Counted from the stretch's first letter, positions 12,011 through 22,870 are shown. The stretch is 64,000 bases of DNA from Epiperipatus broadwayi (GCA_028023455.1 JAQFVV010012405.1:9751923-9815922), one strand, 5' to 3'. A program made the numbers and translations. Notes: generated by a model from the letters alone, not told the origin.

Positions 12011-12148
12011 TAGTATATATAATGTGTGGTTTTTTTTGTAGTTCTTTACACTTGAGATGTCTGCTTGTAGCAGTGAAACCTTAGGTTGTGTTTTAATATT
12101 ATTTTTATGGTGGTCTAGTTTAATTTTAGATTTGGGGTAGTTTTGATT
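11867..12148 (+). repeat. PLE-1 right inverted arm
   Basis: Inverted copy of 10,958-11,243. It overlaps the end of the reading frame and its TAA stop at 12,008-12,010. Confidence 0.8.
12049..12090 (+). ncRNA. Hammerhead-like motif in PLE-1 right arm
   Basis: Same motif as in the left arm: CUGCUUGUAGCAG hairpin, then U and GAAACC, with a degenerate first box (CUUGAGA). Having it in both arms matches the known placement of hammerheads in Penelope-like terminal repeats. Confidence 0.4.
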
Positions 12149-12181
12149 TTATATTGACTAGTTTAGCTTTATGCTTGTAAT

Positions 12182-12183
<2 letters not shown>

Positions 12184-12221
<38 letters not shown>

Positions 12222-12229
12222 CATATATA

Positions 12230-12262
<33 letters not shown>
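12184..12262. repeat. AT dinucleotide microsatellite
   Basis: Two runs of (AT)n separated by TACATATATACTG. Confidence 0.9.
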
Positions 12263-12265
<3 letters not shown>

Positions 12266-12289
12266 GTCAGTAAGAAAATAAACAGTTGT

Positions 12290-12540
12290 TACTGACATCA
12301 TTGAAAGAATTAAGAGACTGATGTGGAGTTGGGCTGGAATTATTGTGAGAAGAGATGACAATAGATGAACAGTTGAAATTTTTAAACTGGATTCCAAAAG
12401 ATTGTAAAGACCTAAAAAAAACCTCATGTTAGATGGATGGATGAAATAAAGAAGTGTGCTGAGGTGATGTGGAGAAGAAAGGCTAGAGATGAGAGAAGAT
12501 GAATTGAATTTGGAAAGACTTATTTTGCAGTGGATTGATA
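12290..12540 (+). pseudogene. LINE reverse transcriptase C-terminal relic
   Basis: Plus-strand frames give RLMWSWAG, IVRRDDNR, then pieces like RPKK...RWMDEIKK and W-R-KARDERRW. This is the familiar C-terminal tail of many non-LTR LINE proteins (pattern: RWAGH..RR.DNRW ... GRP.TRW.D+I ... W...A.DR..W). Stops and frame changes show it is dead. It lies between two AT microsatellites. The exact clade cannot be fixed from this tail. Confidence 0.65.
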
Positions 12541-12564
12541 TATATATATATATATATAACTATG

Positions 12565-12612
<48 letters not shown>
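12540..12612. repeat. AT dinucleotide microsatellite
   Basis: (AT)n in two runs separated by ACTATGAAAA. A CTATGAAAA segment on the left and TTTTCATAG on the right make a palindrome that can form a cruciform. Confidence 0.85.
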
Positions 12613-12614
<2 letters not shown>

Positions 12615-13259
12615 GTTTTCATAGTTATAGGTTGTAAATAACTATGTATTTTTTTGTGTTAATTCCCAACATTTGACTGATATAACATTCATCATTGTCA
12701 AGGGTAAGATTAAGATCTAAAAGTTCTTCTTTAAGACCTTAACCATGTCAATGGTGAATGTTCTCATCAAAATATTGGGCATTCAAACAAAATAATATAC
12801 AGTTAAAATCAAAATTTTATATATATAGGTAATCATTAAAACCAATCAACACTTAGACAAACCCAATATTAATAACAATCAACAATCTTGGGTATATACA
12901 TGTGTACATATGTATGATTATAAAATTTAATGGATTAATTAATGTGTTATTTTAGGAGCAACAAAATACTCAAGTCTTTAAGAGCTATCTCTATTAAACC
13001 TAATTCAATATTATGGTTAAATCATCATAAATTTTTAGCTATGATTCAATGATCACATGAATTAAATGTATACCATGGGTTATCCTGAATCTGTTGATGA
13101 GATTCCAGTTCCAGTTAAAAAATCAAATCTAGCTGCTTTATTATTTGATTTGGAAATAGAAATTTGTTTGGAACATCATAAGAATTCCATTTTTTACATC
13201 AGGACTCTTCAGTTGTTAAAACAAGTATTGAAGTAAAGCTATATCTTGTAAAGTCTAAT
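12613..13259. other. No gene recognised; possible far end of LINE relic
   Basis: AT-rich. The 3' part of the LINE relic that follows may extend into this stretch, but I cannot show it. Confidence 0.35.
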
Positions 13260-13890
13260 CTGTGCAGCAGATTTTTAAATATTTTTTGTAAAGCAATCTG
13301 ATATCTGGAGAATAGCATGCCATTAATATTTCTTATGGAAATATTTATGTATTCACTACACAATATTCTACTACAAAAGTTGTCTTTAAAATATCTGCTG
13401 CATCATAAAGACATGGAGTGCTAATAGTTTTTCAAGAAAATTATTTCTAAAAATTAATTCTGATCTAACATTAATGAAATGAGAAAATATAAGCTAAGTT
13501 TAATACAAGGATATTTCTAAATAGCATGATGTAGGATTGTATTTTCAGTCTATTCTTGTAAAAATGTATAATTAGGTGATAATTTCATCTTAAATTTAAA
13601 CATACTGTACTTGCTGAATTAGAAATAACACACCCATTTTTGAAAAAGATTCCCAATATTTTTTTAATTTTTTAAGAGAGTTTTCTACTTCGTGAAGGTA
13701 TTTCTTTTGAGAAATAAAGCAATATCCTCAGCATAAATAAATTTTCTGCATTCTGTTTTGGGAAAATCATTGATGAATAAGCTAAATAAAGTAAGTGAAA
13801 AAACTAAACGTTGTGAAAATTCTGTAAAAATTCCACAGAATTATGTAAAGGTGGTAAAATATAAACTAAGATCCATATAGTTAATGACCA
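13260..13890 (-). pseudogene. Non-LTR LINE reverse transcriptase relic (CR1/Jockey-like)
   Basis: Minus-strand frames, joined over frameshifts, give FSLFINDFP and KFIYAEDIALF (around 13,712-13,780). These match the RT blocks 'LLFNLFINDLP' and the catalytic 'YADD' box, with D changed to E in the first aspartate position. ENSLKKLKKY follows, as usual in this class. A later block resembles FRYLGI-LD (near 13,500-13,560). Many stops are present. The changed catalytic residue and the frameshifts mean it is non-functional. Confidence 0.65.
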
Positions 13891-14085
13891 CTAAATCTAT
13901 TGCTATGGTGGCAAGAATTAAAGACTTAGTAAGATCACTTATAAATTAAATTTCTAGCTAGAAATTCTGCAAATTCATGTAAGATATTTAATAGTATCAA
14001 AAAAAATCCTTACACTAAATAAATAAATAATAACGTTAATACTAATACTAATAATTTAATTTTATCACTGTTTGGTGATTTAATC

Positions 14086-14119
<34 letters not shown>

Positions 14120-15129
14120 CAAAACAAAGATTTTTATGTATAATAGAAATAATATATATGTATTTCAGGATTATCTATATATAACTAAAACTAAATTAAC
14201 ATTTTGATTTGATAACATTTGTTATCATTTATATACTACTAATCAAAAAATTAAATTTTTTTTTGTTAAAATCTAAGGACTCAATCCATCTTGAGATTTA
14301 TGGACTTTATGATATCACAAAAAAAATTATGGAGTCTCATAAATGGAGATGAATTATTATCATATCAGCGCTACAGGATATAAAAATAAAACTATACACA
14401 AAATAAAAGATACTTTCTTTTTTTAGTAATTGTTAAACAATTATTGTATAAAAATAATTATGAATCTTTAATAAACTACAAAAAGTGAACTTTTTCACTT
14501 TTTTACACTTTCTTGAAGTAATCTTGCAAATAGTATAAAAACTTATAACTCAAACTTAATTCATTAAACATATAGTGGCAGAACAAAGTACTTTGACTTT
14601 ATTAATTAACCAAAAATATCAACTTCTTCAGATTTTTTTAATTAAAAAAAAAACAAGGTTCATTAGTACATGATTTTTCAGATTTTTTGAAAAAAAAATC
14701 AAGAGAAATATTAATGCAGATGGATGTACAAGGGCAATCTTAAGTGAATATAAAATGGCAATTTCTTTGAACAAAAATCTCATCTTGATTAATAGGTAAA
14801 TTAATGTGAAATTTGAACCAGCCCAAAATTTTGCTTTAACATACTTTTTTTAAATCTAAATAAATCACAAAATAACCTAGCATTATTAAATTCTGTTTTG
14901 TCACTACAAAGATTGTTTTTGTTTTATTATTATTTTCACCATTATATATTATTTAAAAGTACTATTTCTTCTTTCATTTCCTATTCAATGTTTGTTTTAT
15001 CCAATGTTTGTTTTCAATGATATCATCTTACCATTTATTTTCAAAGCATTATTATGAATTCCAAACGTTCTTCCAGTTTTCATTAATCCCACATTTATTT
15101 TGCATAGCATAATTTCATTAGTAGTAAGT
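13891..15129. other. No gene recognised; AT/GT microsatellite at about 14,087-14,119
   Basis: AT-rich, with one (AT)n(GT)n run. Confidence 0.45.
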
Positions 15130-15265
15130 GCCCTGTGCTGTTTGGTGCAGTTGGTTGAGCATCTGACTTGTAGTGGAAAGGTTCCACAGCACTCACAGTT
15201 TTGGTGCTAAAACTTTTTATGAATTCCTAAGAAATGAAGCCATATGGCTTTTTTTATTAGCAGTA
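15130..15265 (+). mobile_element. tRNA-derived SINE, different family
   Basis: GGTGCAGTTGGTTGAGCATC resembles a Pol III A-box and D-arm, followed by TGACTTGTAGTGGAAAGGTTCC (split here by meaning: an anticodon arm, then a B-box-like AGGTTCC). The part to ~15,265 is tRNA-unrelated and ends in T runs. Only one copy is seen in this window. Confidence 0.5.
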
Positions 15266-16873
15266 AGTAAATATATCATCTACAAATAGAACACACACAA
15301 AAAACTTTATATTTTCAACATAAAATTTAAATTATCAAAACATTACACATTCAACAACCTATCTTGCAATATAAAAAACAGACAATAGTTAAGCAAGCCA
15401 AGAAGACCTTACAACCCTTTCTATACTCATTATTTAACTAATACTATTACATTTAACAAATATGGGGGGGGGGTAAAATGTAAATTATCTAATGAATCCT
15501 TTTCTTTGCAAGATATGCTTTTTTATTTTAATTAAAATATTCTAAAAAATTAAATGTCTTTTCAAAAAAACAATTAAAAAAATCTTTCTTACTTTATCCA
15601 TATGTCTGTATTAGTGACTTATAATATTCTACTTATACATTTAGAGTCTATCTTGTAATAATTCAAACTGCTTATACTTATGTGTAGTCTATTGGAAATG
15701 CATCTATTCAAGGACCCCAACAACACTTCCAGCTGCTTATGAAATTCTTATTACAGTAATTAATTTTAATAATGCTACTTAATTAAAATGATTCTAAAAA
15801 ATTAAATTAATTGAAAGTTTTCTTTATTAACTATGAGACAAAAGTTAATTTAGAAGCAAACAAAGTAAATAATTAAAAAAAAAGTCAATAATGAATAAGG
15901 GCAGTAACAACTTGGGATATTTTTCATGTTGTGATGAATATTTCGACAATATATTCCACTATTTTCTTTTTATTCTATCCTTCCATAAATCTGTCCATTT
16001 CTTTAGCAGATATCAACATTATTTTAATAAAAATAAATAGTTTTGATCTATTCAAAAATTTGACATAATATAAAAGATAAATAACATTTCAATAGTCCAT
16101 TTCCGAATAAAGGCTTACTATCAGATACTCTTAGAGAAAGAGTGAAGTACTCTAAAGGCTTGCTGATGGATGATGAAAGTGTTTTTTTCTATATATCTTT
16201 TATGTTCTAATTGAGAATAAGAGATACCAATTAACTAACCACTATTGAATGGTTAAGTATTAAATAATCATAGATATATGGTTTTCTTATCCAAATTTTT
16301 TTTTAATCCTCTTAATAAATTTTCAAATCTATTCACACTAGATTTGAATTCAGATTAGAGGCAAAGAAAATAGAATGTGTTAAAGATATATAATGATAGT
16401 CTTACACTTTGAAATAAGGTTACCTTCTAATTGACCATTGAGAATTATGATTTAAGTATAATATAATGCAATTAATTCGTATTTAAGACAGTGGAAATTA
16501 TGCAAGTTATGATGGCTGATAAATATAATGTTTTTTATGTAAAAGTTGAAGTAAAACCATCAAATTAACTTTTAGCTAGATCTATTAAGTAGCAACAGAT
16601 ATTAAAAGTCTTTCATGACTTAGCCATAAATAAATTGAAAATCATCATTTAAAATTTTATGATTTTATATTTGTGAATATGATTTAAATCGTTAATTTAT
16701 ACTGTCTATTTAGAAAATAATTTCCAGAATCATCTAATGCGATCACTATTTCAAGATGCAATATTATATAGTAATGAAATAGTTATTGGCTTTTTCTGAG
16801 CATTGATATAAGAGACAAGGCATTTATTCATATATAAGCTTATATATAATTGGTTTGTTATATATATATATAT
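15266..16873. other. No gene recognised
   Basis: AT-rich, with a G run at about 15,464-15,472. Confidence 0.45.
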
Positions 16874-16962
16874 ATGACAATAGATGGTGTTATACCAAAA
16901 ACACTTCAAGCGTTTGTTTACATAAACGTCAGAGCGAGTATTTCACTATCTCTAACTTAATT
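16874..16962 (-). repeat. Retrozyme-like direct repeat, copy at the 3' end of the element
   Basis: Nearly identical to 17,274-17,364. It includes GCGTTTGTTTACATAAACG, itself a small palindrome. Confidence 0.85.
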
Positions 16963-16966
16963 TCCA

Positions 16967-17010
16967 CCTTCATATCATGATTTCAAGCTATTTGCTATCG
17001 TCAGTGAAGG
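16967..17010 (-). ncRNA. Hammerhead ribozyme candidate (family A, intact core)
   Basis: Minus strand: CCUUCA, CUGACGA, a stem II of AGC/GCU with loop AAAUA, GAAA, then the palindrome AUCAUGAU around stem III, A as the residue before cleavage, and UGAAGG. Stem I (CCUUCA with UGAAGG) is perfect over six pairs, and both core boxes match the CUGANGA...GAAA consensus. The self-complementary stem III suggests a dimeric hammerhead, as known for minimal type I forms. This is the best ribozyme candidate in the window. Confidence 0.75.
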
Positions 17011-17273
17011 ACAGGATTAAGAAACTAGATCTAAAACACAAACTCTGAGCGTTTAAGAAACAGTTTCTATTCAGCTTGCAAGAGTGAATCTTTTAGACAC
17101 GTAATGTCTTCAAACTCAGCATCGCATGCCAGATAGCTATATGGGTCTGATATCAGTTCAGCATCACCACATAGTAGAAGTCTCTGCAATATATATCATT
17201 GCAAGAAAGACCTCAAAGGTACATTTATGAAAAACAAAAAACACAAGTTAAAAACTTGCATACGCTTGTATTT

Positions 17274-17364
17274 ATGACAATAGATGGCGTTATACCAAAA
17301 ACACCTTCAAGCGTTTGTTTACATAAACGTCAGAGCGAGTATTTCACTATCTCTAACTTAATTT
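17274..17364 (-). repeat. Retrozyme-like direct repeat, copy at the 5' end of the element
   Basis: Second copy of the 16,874-16,962 repeat. It stops about seven bases short of where the hammerhead would begin. Confidence 0.85.
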
Positions 17365-18535
17365 ATATATATATTTAAGCATGTTTTGACATATGTCTTG
17401 GGTATATTATTTTTATCAGGTTGTATCTTTTATAATTACGTATAAATTAAACATTAAATGTATAAAAGTAGCAGGAAATGACTTTTTAAGTAATTAATTT
17501 TACTATTTTATGTACTTTATTCCGAAATTAATTTCATTATGATTTTATTGGATTGTTGAGATTAATCTTAAATTTATTAAGAATATTAATTATGACATTG
17601 AGAAGTTAGTAAGAAATAAGGTAATTCATTATAATCATGTAACTGCTTAATTTAAATTGACTGTATTGAGGGTTATTTTACCTAATTTATTGTACATGTG
17701 ATACTTGGTTTATATCAATACAACACACAAATATTTATGGATGATTTTTGAAATTTTAAAAATTCATAGCAAGATGATAAGATTAATCAGTATGTTTTTC
17801 AGCTTGTTGAATGTGATAGTATAAATTCTATGATTAAAAAGTCACATCTTTGTTCTTGATTGGGTATGTGAAACAAATGAAATTGCAAAACTTCCTAAAA
17901 ATGGCTTTTTATGATAAACTTGGACATGATTTCAGATCCCATTTACAAATGCTAACAGACTTCCTAAAAAAGTACTTGATTAGTTGTAAATTTTAAGTAT
18001 GGTTTTTATGGGAGAGCCACATGCCATTTGAGAATGCCAACAGGTTTTTTAAAAAGTAAAAGCCAATCCCAGTTATAAGTTATGCTAAATTTCCTTAAGT
18101 GCATTTTATGGCAAATTGATCATGGTTTTCATGAGAGAATATTCATTGCAAATATATGGCTTATAATTGAAAGTCATAATCAGGAAGTTTGTTTAAAAGA
18201 AGTCTTTTTGCAGAATTTAAAAGGCAGCAAAATATTAAGTAAACAGACTATTAGACCAATATGTAACAAAAAAGAATATATTTGGGTTTAATGATTAGTT
18301 TATATAGACATAAAAAATAAGTTTAGTATATTATTTTTATGTTTTTTTTAATTAATTTTTGGAATTGGAATGTCCATATTTATTTAGACATGACTGTTAA
18401 TTTCAAATTGTATTTGATAGGAAATTATTAATCAATTTTTTATGAATAGATTGTATTATTATTTTTAAATATTACAATGCGCCTAATAAAAAATATTTGA
18501 ATTAATACACTTGCTAATAATTTTTATTAGTCATT
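17365..18535. other. No gene recognised
   Basis: AT-rich. Partly repeated phrases (CTTCCTAAAAA, AATGCTAACAG and AATGCCAACAG at 17,890-18,050) hint at an old tandem duplication. The open frame near 18,082-18,291 has no recognisable domain. Confidence 0.4.
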
Positions 18536-18539
18536 CATT

Positions 18540-18850
18540 AGGCTAGAGATTTTCCACTTAATGAATAATATTTCTGTAATGTAATTTTCACTCCACCATT
18601 CTCACACAAGGTAGCGATTGGTTTCTATCACACTTTTAACACTTTATGGATCATAAGCGTATAACTAAAGGTATGTGAAAAAGATGTACGATCCCCAAGA
18701 TACACATTTCCTGCTGAATTTATACTCACCATCAGTTGCCTCAGATCACAATATCATATCCCTCCACAAGGTGTTAATGGATAGAAACCAGTCTTTACCT
18801 TGCCTGGTGTAGCAAAAATTAAACTTCAGAAATATTATTCATCACTATAT
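18540..18850 (-). mobile_element. Family B element, copy 2
   Basis: It shares its left border (TTATTAGTCATYCATTA, TTTTCACT) and the right block CCTCCACAAGGTGTTAA with 29,500-29,900. The ends GGTTTCTATCAC and GGATAGAAACCAG are inverted, giving a partly fold-back unit. The hammerhead-like motif is on the minus strand at 18,672-18,740. Confidence 0.6.
18672..18740 (-). ncRNA. Hammerhead-like motif (family B)
   Basis: Minus strand: CUGAUGG (last core base changed), a stem II-like segment ending UUCAGCAG, GAAA, then a long stem III (AUGU...AUC with GAU...ACAU) and C before UUUUUCACA. Outside it, UGUGA and UCACA could extend stem I. The changed core base probably weakens it. Confidence 0.5.
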
Positions 18851-19177
18851 TTATTGTCTGTATGATATAATTATTATTAGGCACTTTCTTCTATGATATT
18901 AACGATTGATCATATTCTGGATGAAATCATTAATAAATTTTCCTTCAAATAATTATTACAACTAATGGTAAATATATACTAATAAAAATTGAAATAAAAT
19001 CCTTGTTTTTATTTCACTTTTGAGTGGTAAATTTTAAATTGCGCTTTACGCAAAAAAGTGTGGCTTAGTATTATTAGAAAAGAATTATAAGGCTTAGGGT
19101 TTAAGTCTCCATATTCATAGCCTATCTTGGGAGTGTTAGCTTACATTGAGATTTTGTAATTAATACAATTAATAATG

Positions 19178-19225
<48 letters not shown>

Positions 19226-19667
19226 TTGGTTTGACATCAACAGCTGAAACATTTACAAAAGTTAACTTATCAGAGAACTAAACATTACAGATTTTTATTT
19301 ATTGCTTGAATAAAAGCCAATACATTATTTATCTATAAATAAATCATTTTGTTGCCAACTAAATTGAATTATGGTTTAGCACTTAAAGAAAAATGGTATT
19401 TTTTTTAATACTATCAAAGCCTTATATTAAATCATTTTATTTTTATGTAAATTAACATAAAATCCTGATATTCTAGCGTACATTAAATGCACATTACCAT
19501 TATTATATATTTAGCTAGGCTGACTATTAGACAATTATTAAAAAAAATATAGACTTGCTTAAAATTCTTCATATATCCATAATAAGTTCAACCATTATGT
19601 GGTTTAACTTTTTGCAAAAAAAAAAATTACCAATGAAAAAATTCATAAAGTTTTTTTTTTCATATGA
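18851..19667. other. No gene recognised; (ATA)n microsatellite at 19,169-19,222
   Basis: AT-rich, with one ATA trinucleotide run. Confidence 0.5.
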
Positions 19668-19745
19668 CAAAACGTTGACTGGAGAGCGGACCGGGGCAGC
19701 TGCTGGGAAGACGCTATGCTAACCGCTAGGCCACAATGCTTCACA
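19668..19745 (-). mobile_element. tRNA-like short SINE (family T, diverged)
   Basis: Minus strand: GCATTGTGGCCTAGCGGTTA (D-arm/A-box like), an anticodon-like hairpin CTTCCCAGCAG, and an end in TGTCATATG followed by a long A run (T run on the plus strand at 19,650-19,660). Confidence 0.55.
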
Positions 19746-20485
19746 AAATTCTATTATTTTTGTATATTATAAAACTAACTTATTTAGTTGTTTAAAAATA
19801 AATTAAATGAGATTACAAAGTTATGGGGTGAGCTTTTACTGTGCATTAAATTATGATTTATTTGGCTATTTTTAATATAATTTAGCACCAGATATCCAAT
19901 AATATAAGAAATTAAGTTTTTTTTTCTTTTTTAGCGTTTTTTTAAAATAAACATTTAATTTTTAATTAAAAATTTAAAATATAAATGTATTAGAGTTTTG
20001 AATAAGTCTCTAAGAAAGATTTACTCAAATATTTGTTTATAGTTAACATGCTAATATTTATGTATACATTTATTATATTTTTATAAGATAAAATTATGTG
20101 AAATATAATCAGAGATAGCATGTTTAACTTATGTCGTAATATTTTTAGTAAAATGTCTTCAGTATCAAAGTTTTCATGCAACAAATAAACTGAATCACTT
20201 TCATTTATCCTCATGTTATTACATTGTCTTTTAAACAAAAGCTGTGTTGGAAAGTGTGAAATTTAAATTAACGGAAAAGTGGAGCCTCACTCATATAAAT
20301 CATTCAAATTCCAGTTCTCTGCTGTTAAGAGATTATTTAGTCAACCATTTAATGACTTGTAGATGGATAAAGTTATTGATTATTATTCATTATATCTGAA
20401 CATTAACACTGTAGGGCATTGTACTAATGGTCTTACAGGGACATTGCATGACCACCACCTCTTATGCTTGTGTATAACTGTTGTT
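19746..20485. other. No gene recognised
   Basis: AT-rich. The minus frame at 19,990-20,238 is not convincing as a gene. Confidence 0.4.
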
Positions 20486-20704
20486 AAAACAGGCAAAAGT
20501 CACTATATATTGCCATACACAGCAAGCTAGAGTAATCAATGGATGCCAGAAGGCTTGTGCATAAAATCCCCATCTAGTGCCTACTCATCCTCATCCGATA
20601 CAGTAGGCACTAGATGGGGATTTTATGCACAAGCCTTCTGCCATCCGTTGATTACTCTAGCTTGCTGAGTGTGGCAATATATATAGTGACTTTTGCCTGT
20701 TTTT
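20486..20704. mobile_element. Fold-back (palindromic) derivative of family A
   Basis: Arms 20,486-20,585 and 20,603-20,704 are near-perfect inverted copies around an 18-base loop. The ends are AAAACAGGCAAAAG and CTTTTGCCTG, the same as the family A element at 1,487. The arm holds the GCTAGAGTAATCAATGGATG and AGAAGGCTTGTGCATAAAAT blocks of family A, without the ribozyme core. Confidence 0.8.
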
Positions 20705-21729
20705 AGTATTACAGTGCCTTTAAAGCATCAGTTTTATTTCTCCAATTACATTTGTTACTATTTGGAGTTGTTTAATTTACTTTACATATATAACAGTTTG
20801 TTGTATATTTAAACAGTTAAGAAATGAATAACAATTAACTTTTGTGAATTGAATTATAAGTCAATTTGAGTGAGGGATTGTCAACATCATCATGGATTAA
20901 AATTTCATACTCTTCAGTGATAAAATTTATTTGGATGACTATATAATAATATGGTTAATAAATAAATGTGATCTATTTTTTTCCATTGTACCAAAATTTT
21001 GACATCGAAGAAGAATATTGCATTAAAAACTTTCACAGTGTATTTAACTTAGGAATTTTGTCACCAATTACACCAAGTATGTATAATATATTGGCACGAT
21101 ATCTGATTTATAGTCAAGTTAGATAAACATTCAGTATTTTCCAAAAATTTTCTATCTACCTATTCCTAAGGGATATTTTAGAGGATGAATCAAAAATGGA
21201 AAGTCATCCAACACTTTCAACATTTGATAATTAGAGCATGTGATGGTGAATATCTTCTTTTTCATTGCTCCTTTATGAAAGATTCTTAAAAATCTTCATC
21301 CTAAGATGAAATATGTTATTTATAGAAGTTGTGTTGACAACAGATTGAAGATTTATGGTTTAAATAAGATGGGCTGTTATCATGTGATATATTGTATATA
21401 TTATTAAAAACTAACCAGCACTTAAATAATCCCAATATCAATGGCAAACAACAATTTCAAACTGTTGTCAAGACAACTTTGTTATAACTATATATATATA
21501 TTCCACTTGCGCTTATAAAATCAGTTTTATACTAAAATACATACAGTCTTTTTAAATCATTTATCTTTTTATCTTTCTAATTTCATAAAGTCTTAGAATG
21601 CATCATTTCACTTTAATGGCTTTTTCCATTTGATTGTTAGTTATATTTCTATGAGACAAATAAAATATTACCATTGAATGATAACATCACATGATCACTA
21701 TATCATACTAGCACATAATTGTTATTAAA
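20705..21729. other. No gene recognised
   Basis: AT-rich. No supported feature. Confidence 0.4.
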
Positions 21730-21856
21730 CAATTCAAAACAAAGCAAAACTCTGCATATAATAGTGCCATCTTGTGCTAACAAGAGCAATCCATTGATTG
21801 CTCTTGTTAGCACAAGATGGCACTACTATATGGAGAGTTTTGCTTTGTTTTGAATG
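21730..21856. mobile_element. Short fold-back derivative of family A
   Basis: Arms 21,732-21,791 and 21,796-21,855 are inverted copies with few mismatches. Ends ATTCAAAACAAAGCAAAAC / TTTTGCTTTGTTTTGAAT match the outer end of the family A copy at 22,511. Confidence 0.8.
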
Positions 21857-22059
21857 ATAACATAATAGCTCAGTTGTTCTGAAGCCCTTCTGCTTTCACT
21901 TCCTTACTACTGCTTTGGCAATATTTTTTACAGATACTAAGAAATAATGTTAATAATTTATCTTTGTCTATTGATGGTTAAATGTGATAAATAAGTATTC
22001 ATATGAAAAGATTAAACTATATATCTAAAAAAATTTTTTTCAAACATATAAAAACATAT

Positions 22060-22200
22060 TAAAAGGCAAGTGATTCCCTAAATGCATTTTGTGCTGAGTC
22101 AGCACTCATCAGTTGACCCACATAACCTTTTCTTGCATATATTTCCATCATATGTACAAGTGTATGTGTGGGCTAGAGATAATCTCTAATTTAATAAATG
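22060..22200 (-). mobile_element. Family B element, copy 3 (partial)
   Basis: On the minus strand it shares TTATTAAATTAGAGATTATC and the hammerhead-like region with 29,500-29,790. The tRNA-like part is missing. Confidence 0.55.
22085..22125 (-). ncRNA. Hammerhead-like motif (family B)
   Basis: Minus strand: CUGAUGA (exact), stem II GUGCUG/CAGCAC with an AUC-like loop, then AAAA where GAAA is expected. One base change in the second core box should inactivate it. Confidence 0.5.
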
Positions 22201-22504
22201 ATTAGTAAAATCATTATTGTGTTTATCTGGATCTGATGGAATCAGAGTTATGGTGGAGTAAGTTTGACAATTGTAAAGCAAAAATAAATGAATGCAAAGC
22301 TCAATTTCATTTGATCATATAATAAATATATCTCATCTACATATCTAACCAAAATAGAAAGGTCTTAATGGCCACATTCCATATATCATTTTAAAAAACA
22401 TTCATAAAAAAGTCAGCATTTTACTGATGATAGTCAGTAATCAACAGAAAGGCTTTTTAAACCATTACACATCACATGATCACCATCTCATACTAGCACA
22501 TAAT

Positions 22505-22870
22505 TGTTTATAAACAAAGCAAAACTATCTCCATACAGTAGTTCCACCTTGTGCCAATCAGAGTAATCAATGGATGCCAGAAGGCTTGTGCATAAAATTC
22601 CTATCTAATGCCTACTCATCCAATATCCTCAGACTAGTTTCTGGCTTGTTGCTTTCGTCAGTGAGGAGCTTTGGATCTGAGACCACTGCACCTAGATCTT
22701 AGGATCTAATGCAACTCTCCAGCCACCACCTTTTATCTCTACATAACTATAAAACTATGAGAAAGAAATTGAAAACAGAAAAATATTTTCAATCTAAGCT
22801 CAATAGCTTATATAGTCATGTGGGTCTGAACTCAGTTTAGCACCCATACATTTTTGTGTCTTTGGCTCTT
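22505..22870 (-). mobile_element. Family A retrozyme-like element, longest copy
   Basis: On the minus strand the order is a GTGCTAAACTGAGTTCAGAC hairpin region, AAGCTATTGAGC, a T-rich middle, the AGATCTAGGTGCAGTGGTCT block, the hammerhead (22,667-22,626), then ATAAGATAGGAATTTTATGC-like and ACAAGCCTTCTGGC blocks, and an end in GTTTTGCTTTGTTT. The same order can be followed in 17,160-16,967. No protein frame is present. Confidence 0.6.
22626..22667 (-). ncRNA. Hammerhead ribozyme candidate (family A)
   Basis: Minus strand: UCCUCA, CUGACGA, a short stem II (GC/GC with an AACAA loop, plus an A-C mismatch), A, GAAA, palindrome ACUAGU, C, UGAGGA. Stem I UCCUCA/UGAGGA is perfect over six pairs. Compared with 16,967-17,010 the stem I sequence differs but pairing is kept. 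Stem II is very short, so activity in isolation is uncertain. Confidence 0.65.

Larger units (their letters stand above)
10958..12148 (+). mobile_element. PLE-1: Penelope-like element, 5'-truncated, with long inverted arms
   Basis: Left arm (about 10,958-11,243) and right arm (about 11,867-12,148) are inverted copies, roughly 283 bp each, differing at only a handful of positions apart from a T-run length. The right arm covers the last ~47 codons, the stop and the 3' untranslated part of the GIY-YIG reading frame, so the left arm is an inverted copy of the element's own 3' end. The reverse transcriptase half is missing. Penelope-like elements are known to carry terminal repeats in direct or inverted orientation; this fits a truncated, fold-back form. 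Close arm identity and an intact frame suggest recent insertion. Confidence 0.75.
16874..17364 (-). mobile_element. Retrozyme-like element: direct repeats around a hammerhead-bearing unit
   Basis: About 90 bp at 16,874-16,962 and 17,274-17,364 are direct repeats with few differences (for example GATGGTG and GATGGCG). The period is about 400 bp. On the minus strand the unit runs from the 17,364 copy, through a 44-nt hammerhead motif (17,010-16,967), and straight into the second copy. So the repeat junction falls within a few bases of the predicted cleavage site. That is the layout expected if a longer-than-unit copy of a circular RNA was reverse transcribed and inserted, as proposed for retrozymes. 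No protein is encoded. Confidence 0.7.

Noticed and set aside
22424-22460. CTGATGATAGTCAG...GAAAG, a possible hammerhead
   Set aside because: The segment between the boxes does not form a stem II, and no stem I or III is seen.
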